DNA of 64,000 bases. Origin: Lactarius indigo (taxonomy: Eukaryota; Basidiomycota; Agaricomycetes; Russulales; Russulaceae). The translations under genes and the position numbers were made by a program. The notes below the pieces were generated by a model that made no database searches, was not told the origin of the DNA, and saw nothing but the letters and a program-made list of their open reading frames with translations. How positions within the stretch are numbered: the stretch's first letter is position 1; the number at the start of each line of letters is the position of its first letter. Location of the stretch: contig JAFKAC010000003.1 in the NCBI GenBank assembly GCA_025766275.1, forward strand, positions 2,852,001-2,916,000, read 5' to 3'. Below are positions 57,653-64,000 of this stretch, one piece after another.

Positions 57653-58674
57653 ATGTCGGCCGTCTACTCACGAAGGCTGAAGAAAGAGCTGCAGGAGATC
57701 CAGACCGAACAGGCTGACCCTACGAAGAGAGCTGCTGGTGCGTCGTCCTTCCAACCTGATCTCACCACACAGGTTCATCCCGAGCGCCACTCGCTTCGGT
57801 CCAGGCATCCAGCTGCTGCAGGCCGACGATCTCAAGACGTGGTATTTCTCGATAGAGGTGCTCGGGGAAAGTTTGTACAAAGTGCGTCCACCCCCCACGC
57901 TGATTTTCAGCGATCTGCATTCTCCACTCTTTATCTAATGCGGCATGCATGATCTACACACAGAATGAGGTCTTTCACCTCATGGTCAGGTTCGATCCAG
58001 AGTACCCGTTCAAGTCTCCGGCCGTCCAGTTCGTCGTTTCAGATAAGGTAAAGCCACCTGTACACCCAGTATGTCTCTCCTTGTCTACCCCACAACCATC
58101 ATCCATCGTGACTTCCATTTAGCACGTCTACACGAATGGTCATGTAAGCGTCTTACTTGTTTAGAATATGACCGTTCTCTCGCGCTTGACATTCATTTGA
58201 GATATGCGCTTCTATTCTCGGCGATGACTGGTCCCCCACTTTGAGCGTGATGGCCATCTGCATCACCATTCAGAGCATGCTCGCATCATGCAAGGTACGT
58301 ATCCTTCGTATTCGAGGGGTGCCGCTATCTGTTTATTAACTTTCTATTTTTACAGAAGAAGGAATTGTGAGCATCGTGACCTCCTTCAATCCTCTTGTCC
58401 GAGACTAACGATCTAAAGGCCCGAGGGTAACGATGATTACGTCCGTACAGCACCTGATAATCCGAAGAAGGTGAGTGTGCGCATACGGACGCCAGCCGAG
58501 TAATATGCTGATTGCGCCAACGAAATCTTAAGACACGCTTCGTGTATCATGGTGAGTTTTGTGTGACTGCTTTGACTGTTCAAAACTAACTTTCGTTCAT
58601 AGATGATACGTTCGTACTCAACTCTCCCAAATTTGGGTCTTGCCAGTTGCTAACACCATTCAAACAGCGTGTAG
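57653..58674 (+). CDS. UBE2W-type ubiquitin-conjugating enzyme
   Basis: Start MSAVYSRRLKKELQEIQTEQ. The E2 fold follows in many short exons: GIQLLQADDLKTWYFSIEVL, NEVFHLMVRFDPEYPFKSPA, VQFVVSDK, a 21-nt exon HVYTNGH (58123-58143), then ICASILGDDWSPTLSVMAIC with the catalytic Cys in GHICASIL. Next are IQSMLASCK, an 11-nt exon giving KKEL (58356-58366), PEGNDDYVRTAPDNPKK, a 19-nt exon TRFVYHD (58533-58551) and DTV. NGHICxSIL, DWSP and the YHDD end are typical of UBE2W, which attaches ubiquitin to protein N-termini. The first splice junction near 57740 does not keep frame with visible canonical sites, so the N-terminus is uncertain. Confidence 0.85.
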
Positions 58675-59060
58675 AATTCGCGACGGTTACCCTTTCAGTC
58701 GCCAATCAGCCGTGCATTTGTATCCGTCTTGATTGTTCTCTATCACAATACTTTGCATACCATTTTGTGGCGTCACAGTGTACTGGAAGCCTCCCACATG
58801 AGGGTGATCTTAGACGGTCTTTCAGCAGCCACTTGCGGCTCGGCAATCCCTCGCGATCATGAAGGGGCAAATAAGGTGATAATGGTCGTAGTGTTCCTTA
58901 ATGTGAATACGTACGAAGTGTGCTAAATATACAAAGGTCCATACAATGATCGAGAGGTTCCTTCCTCGAGAGAAGACGGACCAATAGATTGACATAAGAC
59001 CCATAATGACGTCAACAACGCGAGGCAAAATGGAACAAGCTATCATAGCCTATTCGGGTC
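58675..59060. other. Convergent 3' region of the E2 and copper-fist genes
   Basis: About 390 bp without a recognisable coding exon. A frame continuing past the E2 stop lacks motifs. It is probably 3' untranslated sequence of both genes. Confidence 0.45.
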
Positions 59061-60448
59061 TCATGGAGTGATACAGCACAACCCCGCGGGAGGTGCCATT
59101 GAGTCTTCCGATGCTTCCTTCCCAAAGTCTTCGCAGCAACCGTTGCAATCACCCCCGCAACCGCAAGCACCTGCGCAGCCACACGAACCTGCGCAGCACA
59201 GCTTCGGAAGTTCCACCGGCCTGCCTCCTGCGACGGGGGGTGGGGGTACGCGCTCTGCATCTGCGAAAAATTTCTCGAGTGCAGGGGATTGAAACTTCCA
59301 ATCGCTACTCCGGTCGATCACCCGCAGCGATTGATCGACGCAGTTCATGCAGTCCCCGTCCCCACTCGACTGGGCATTGGAATGGTGAGTGGAACAATCA
59401 GGGCACCGGCAGGTCAGCCCACAGGTGCAGCCGGACCCAGCTAGCGTGGTGAATGTGCTGAAAGGTGGTACCACGGTGGTGGGATGGGAAACCTCTGGGA
59501 AGATCAAGGGAGGGAGGTCGAGCACGGGCGCAGACGTGGGCGTGGGGGAAGGGAATTTCTTGGAAGGGTTGTGTGTCGGAGTGGGGGAGGCACGTTCGTT
59601 GGCGCCTGGGAAGGAGGCGAGTTCAATTTGCTGAGCATGATGTGCCGGAGAATGAGGAGTGATGGCTGACGAGAAGAGCGCGGCAGCACGTGCAAGTGTT
59701 TCGAGACCGTCGGAGGTCATTAGGGTAGTAGGGGTAGCGCCATTTTCGCCGTTGGCAAAAGGTGATTGCATTGGGGAGGCCAATTCGCTAGTGGATGTCT
59801 CTGACGCAGTGGACGTTTTGCAGCAACAATTCCATACATCACCGCATTGGCAAGGGTTCAGCAGGGAGGCAACTGTAAAGGAGACAGGCCACACATAGTA
59901 AAAATTGACTGACCGGACTCCCAAGGCAAGCGAGACGAGGCATACCTTTCTGGCGTGGATGAGCCGCGGCAATGGGCGTCATATTCGAAGAGGTAAAGGC
60001 GTCTTTAAGACCATTGGGGAGGGATGGGACAATGGGGATATAGCGTTTCTCTGGGTAGAAATGGGTAATGAGTGAGAAATAACAATGGGGGTGGAGACGA
60101 GACGTACGTTTCGTTCCGAAGACTTTGTCGGTGACTTCGCGTACCTTCGGTGCCGGACCATCAGAACAGGTACATTTCGAGTGGACCCTCTTGGTGTTGC
60201 GTAATTGGCGACACCGCTCGCATTGAGAAACCGGGCGACCTTTCTTTTTTATCTCGTACAAGGGTCTCTCTGTGTGGGTGCATGACGAAGAGCGGTGACC
60301 CTTGATGCAGGACTCGCTGAATAATAATCAGTGTGGGTTCGACATAAGCGCTGAATTGAAAGGTACCATGCAAATTTCTGGCTGTTAATGAATACCTGCA
60401 GAGAAGGTAAGTATACGAACAACATCGAAAGGGTGTAGAGGTCACCAT
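59061..60448 (-). CDS. Copper-fist transcription factor (Cuf1/Mac1/GRISEA type)
   Basis: The zinc-binding copper-fist domain starts the protein: M joined over an intron to VFINSQKFACESCIKGHRSS, then SCTHTERPLYEIKKKGRPVS (with the minor-groove KGRP) and QCERCRQLRNTKRVHSKCTC. The middle is Ser/Pro/Thr-rich. Two C-terminal cysteine clusters (GCTCGLTCRCPDC near 59425 and CCAGSCGCAGACGCGGDCN near 59150) look like the copper-sensing repeats of Mac1, GRISEA and Cuf1. It ends PAGLCCITP. Such factors activate copper or iron uptake, or metallothionein genes, according to metal level. The initiator ATG (60448-60446) is directly before a GTGACC donor. An unspliced longer N-terminus is possible but does not fit the family. 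Confidence 0.88.
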
Positions 60449-60637
60449 GGGTGAGTGGTTGCATGGAGGAAGAAGATAGAGATGATGGTTTGAGGACTCG
60501 GAGGCCGGATTGGCGTATTCCCAGACGACTGAGAAGGTCCCATAACGATCTTGCCTTATTTAGCCAAACATTCTCACGATCACCCGACCTGTAACCCCAA
60601 ATCAAGCAACTCCTGGGTCTTTTCGACGACTACGACG
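60449..60637. promoter_or_regulatory. Shared promoter region of copper-fist and ISA1 genes
   Basis: Only 189 bp lie between the divergent starts of the copper-fist regulator and ISA1, both concerned with metals. Copper-fist target sites have a GCTG core in other fungi. I did not find a convincing full copy here by eye. Confidence 0.45.
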
Positions 60638-61322
60638 ATGACCACTATGATCGCAGCCAGAACAGCCTCTCGTTTCCACTCGTGTTGCCGTCGCGCCATG
60701 ATGTCTGCTTGGTCCGCTCGCCGCTCTGTAGCACCACAGCCCCAGCCCTCACTTCATGACTCTCCTCCCATCGTCATACCCACCTCTAATACCCCCTTAC
60801 GTCCTGATATCGCATCCCCGCAAACTGCTGCTCGTCCTCCCCCCGCCCCAAAGGTAGCCCGACCAAAGCCTACTATTCGCGCCCAGAAGGCCGCTCTCAG
60901 CCTCGTGAGTGGCTAGTTTTCTTCTTTTGCCGATCTTAACCACAACCGGCATATGCATAGACTCCCCTTGCTGTTGAGCGTCTGCAGATTCTCATGAGCA
61001 GCCCGACGCCACAGCTCGTCCGCATAGGAGTCCGCAACAAAGGCTGCGCTGGACTATCCTATCACCTCGAATACGTAAATCAACCGGCGAAATTCGACGA
61101 AGTAGTAGAGCAAGACGGCGTCAAAGTCATTATAGACAGTAAAGCTCTCTTTTCGATCATTGGAAGCGAAATGGACTGGCACGAGGATGCGCTAAGGTGC
61201 GTGCTTGTAAAACGACGGGAACTATCTGACTAACATTGCGACTTAGTTCAAGATTCGAATTCAAGAACCCTAATGTTACGGACGCTTGTGGATGCGGCGA
61301 ATCGTTTACCGTGAAGACATAG
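60638..61322 (+). CDS. ISA1: ISA1/ISCA1 mitochondrial iron-sulfur assembly protein
   Basis: Isa1 and Isa2 act late in mitochondrial 4Fe-4S assembly. The start MTTMIAARTASRFHSCCRRA is a basic mitochondrial presequence, followed by a Pro/Ser-rich spacer (LHDSPPIVIPTSNTPLRP). The A-type carrier domain starts IRAQKAALSLTPLAVERLQI and has VRIGVRNKGCAGLSYHLEYV with the first ligand Cys. It continues VIIDSKALFSIIGSEMDWHE and, after an intron, ends FEFKNPNVTDACGCGESFTV with the CGC ligand pair. All three cysteines are present. Introns have GTGAGT and GTGCGT donors. Confidence 0.95.
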
Positions 61323-61972
61323 CACAGCCTCATTGTTGTATCCTTATCTGTCACCCTGCGCATTACCATCACCATACACTATCTTACAGGACCACAGCTC
61401 ACCACCTCCCAATATACTGCCACTCTCATGTACATTTCACATAGTAAAGACGCCACTCCAGCGTTGTTTCTTTTCCCTGCGGCACTTTCAGCTTGCCTGC
61501 ATCCAGAAGACTTCGATTCGACTTACCGTTGTGTCCCGGGCTCTTGGTGGGGTAGAATGACCCTGCACCTTAATGCCATGCGTTTCCATTGCGTTGCCCG
61601 GATCAATTACTCTGTATCGGTGCATGATCCGACCCAAAGTACGAATTGAACTCCTTGCTGCCAAGTACACGGCATTTGGGTCAGCAACAAGTTTGAGGTA
61701 CCCACAACGTCTCCGACAAGCGTTCAGAATACTGCTCGATCAAAACCACATTTTGGGAGACCAGACTACGAAGCATTGGCTTAGGTATTTTTGTTGTACA
61801 GTATACGTCTCCTCTTACGGGATGTTATTTAATAGTAAATCAGAGGACAAGAGTCAAAAAAAAAAAAAAAAAAATGCGAGCACGGGCGTACACTCACGAT
61901 AGAAGTACAGAAGAGTGGAGGTGGTGTGTCATTTTACTATACAAGAGCGTGGACTCTGGTAGGATCCGAAGT
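61323..61972. other. Convergent 3' region of ISA1 and GID1
   Basis: About 650 bp. It includes a run of about 18 adenines (61857-61873) close to the GID1 stop. No coding exon or RNA gene is recognisable. Confidence 0.45.
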
Positions 61973-64000
61973 TTAATCAAGCAGCTCGCGCTGCATGTCC
62001 GCAAAGACGGCCGCGCCAACCCCGAGGAAGCCAAGCTGAACGAGGGAAGCGCCCGTTTGTCGGTATATACGTTCGAGTGCTGGCCGCCGGGGGAACCCTT
62101 GCGACTCTAAAAGTTAAGTGCAGAATACATGAGCCGCACGTCACGCCAGCTATAATAGTTGCGCACCTAGGATGGCCTGATTGACTTCCCCCGCGAGAGT
62201 ATCCCTGGCGTCCTGTCCAGCCCACCGTCCGACTTCTCCCCCGGCGTCGGCAGGGAAATGGTACGCAATGACGCTCCATGTACGCTCCAGGAGAGCTTGG
62301 ACTTCTGGACGCTCCGCCGCGTCCGCCCTGTACTCTGTCCGCAATCCACGACCGTACTCCAATGCGGATTTCAACGCAGCCTGTGCAGGAGTGTCGTCGT
62401 CCACGTCCATCGCATCCGCGTCTTCCTCGCCGTCATGCGAGGCGGGAGTGGTGGCAGACGACGACAGGGCGCGTTTCGCTTCGGCTGCGGCGTTGACGAG
62501 CTCGACGAACTGGCGACACCGCAGCTTCAGTCGTATCATCCCGCCGTCTCGGGCAAGTACATCGGGGAAACGCTCCCCGAGTTCGTTCAACGCTCCCTCG
62601 ATATCGCCTCGGCGGACCGAGCGTACGATCGAGAGGCGTTGTTCGAGCACGCTCGGCTCCCCGCTCTCGATCTCGTGGTCCGCGAGCGTCATCGGTGAGT
62701 CGGCGTCAGTGGGTACGGAGGCTGACATTGACGTTGGCGGCGGGACGGGAAGAGCGGGAGAGGCTGCACGAGTAGGAATGCGGGCCAGCTGAGCCTGCAA
62801 TGCTTCGGCTGTTTTGGCATATCCGTGATGGATAAGGTAGTTGAGTACAAGACGTGCGGCCTCGTCGCGCCCCTCATCCTCCGTGGCAGTAGGCGAGGTG
62901 CCACCAGCACCTTCTCGTGAGGTGTAGGCACAGGCGATATTGTGCCCTGGATCAAGGGCACGCCAGTTGAGGGACTTGCACTGGATGCTTGCCCAGACAG
63001 TATCGCGTCGCTGTTGTACGTGGTCATCGATGTCGTACTTGAAAGGGGTATGTCCAAAATTGACCCTGACAGATTCAGTAGAGTGTCGCAGGCCGACGGA
63101 GGGAAACACTTGCACGTCGCTGGCGACGTGGTCGAAAACCATGCCTGTGCACCAAATGCATAAAAAAATAGCGCAGAACAGGAATGAAACTAGCGTTTGT
63201 ACCGATGAGTGCGCCATTCTTCGTGAAAAAGGCACGATTCTGACTGAAGTCGATGCCAGCACCAATGATATCTCCGCCTGGCAGACAACATGATATCGGC
63301 GTCAGAAGGTGACACAATGGCTACATACCGCCAAAGGTGGGCCCGTATGTGTTCCCCGCCTTTTCGGCAGAGAAGGAGTAGCCGTCATCGCCATGGTAGC
63401 CCCAGGAGTTTTTCTCCCACCCTGGGAGCTTGTTGAGACGTGTGTCTCCGGCGGTAAACCTGGTGAGGAGATATTATTCAGGGCATTGCGGAGCTAGCAA
63501 AGCTACCTACCCAATGCTTATGTGACTGGAGAGGTGTCGATGTGAGGAAGATAAAGGAATAGGAGAGAAAAAAGGCTCACGCTTTTTGCGCCTTGCTCAG
63601 AATTTCGATTTCGTAGTAATAGATGCCGCACGCGGGGGGTATGGGGTGATTGGTACGCACCATGCCAGCATTGTCGCTGGAACCACCATCTAGAGAAAGT
63701 CAGGGAAGCGAACAAAGAGGGACGTTATACATCGCACTCTGGAAGTTTCCTCCTTTGAGAGGGGATGAGGGGAAATGCCGCCGAGGAAGAATAGAACACT
63801 GACCGTGGTAGGTGAGTTCCTTGCCATCCGCCGATACGCTCAGATAAGGGTGGCGGTCTTGTTCGCTCCACCGAGTCGGCAGCCTGAAAACAGGACTGCT
63901 GCCGACGAGAGTGACGGATTCGCTGGGGGGCCGAGGGACAGCCGAGGTTGGGGGTGAGGAAGGAATACCAGGCGGTGGGGGACTCGCAGTAGTACTCTCT
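61973..64000 (-). CDS. VID30: GID1/VID30-RanBPM protein of the CTLH ubiquitin ligase (5' end outside window)
   Basis: The gene enters from the right edge, so its N-terminus is missing. Visible order: a Ser/Pro-rich linker and TRWSEQDRHPYLSVSADGKE, then the SPRY domain (GIYYYEIEILSKAQKASISI, GWEKNSWGYHGDDGYSFSAE, GDIIGAGIDFSQNRAFFTKN). A LisH motif follows (ARLVLNYLIHHGYAKTAEAL), then CTLH and CRA regions (RLSIVRSVRRGDIEGALNEL, KLRCRQFVELVNAAAEAKRA). The last exon gives GASLVQLGFLGVGAAVFADM and QRELLD, stopping at 61973. SPRY-LisH-CTLH-CRA defines RanBP9/10 and yeast Gid1/Vid30. In yeast this complex marks gluconeogenic enzymes for degradation when glucose returns. An acidic insert in the CRA region is variable. 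Confidence 0.9.

Noticed and set aside
61857..61873. Poly-A run as a sign of retroposed DNA
   Set aside because: It lies in 3' noncoding sequence with no retroposed body or target-site duplication; a simple homopolymer is enough.
62181..62792. 203-codon plus-strand frame
   Set aside because: It is the antisense of the LisH-CTLH-CRA exon of GID1; the Ser/Arg richness comes from GC-rich codons.

Overview
The window is nuclear DNA of a filamentous basidiomycete, most likely an Agaricomycete. Genes are compact and intron-rich, with introns mostly of 50-70 nt. Proteins resemble mushroom versions of universal eukaryotic genes, and there are fungus-specific families: a copper-fist regulator, a Yap1-type bZIP, an ERF4 palmitoylation subunit, Brl1, an F-box family common in mushrooms, and a secreted family common in Basidiomycota. 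I find no rRNA, tRNA, CRISPR array, intact transposon or biosynthetic gene cluster. This is housekeeping chromatin.

Layout, left to right. 0-7 kb: the start of a prenylcysteine oxidase (-), a frame-broken F-box gene (+), SRP68 (-) and GET3 (+). 7-15 kb: three minus-strand genes, a YAP1-like bZIP, ERF4 and the CYC8/SSN6 corepressor. 16.5-22 kb: a small SERF protein (+), a gene-poor 2.1 kb stretch, BRL1 (-) and mitochondrial CLPP (+). 22-28 kb: an ADAM metalloprotease, an abundant-type secreted protein and a SAP30-like protein, all minus. 28-33 kb: ARO2 (+), a polyQ protein (-) and an F-box/LRR protein (+). 33-43 kb: an MFS transporter (-), KU80 (-) and the STH1/SNF2 remodeller (+). 43-51 kb: RVS167 (-), SBDS/SDO1 (+) and a long rhodanese-tyrosine phosphatase (-). 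52-64 kb: ALG1 (-), NFU1, HEM3 and a UBE2W-type E2 (+), a copper-fist regulator (-), ISA1 (+), and a GID1/RanBPM protein (-) that runs off the right edge.

Most plus-strand genes are paired head to head with a minus-strand gene across 77-285 bp. Some pairs are related in function: SRP68/GET3 are two routes of ER targeting, and copper-fist/ISA1 are metal handling. NFU1, HEM3, the copper-fist gene and ISA1 all lie within about 6.5 kb.

Two features deserve attention. First, several genes carry catalytic or ligand residues on microexons: a 6-nt exon supplies the third zinc ligand of the ADAM protease, an 11-nt exon the RGNL motif of HEM3, an 18-nt exon most of the GET3 P-loop, and an 11-nt exon part of the E2. 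Second, single extra bases, mostly in short homopolymers, break reading frames in SRP68, GET3, the phosphatase and the F-box gene. This looks more like residual sequencing error than gene loss. All splice assignments were made by eye from GT/GC-AG signals and protein continuity.
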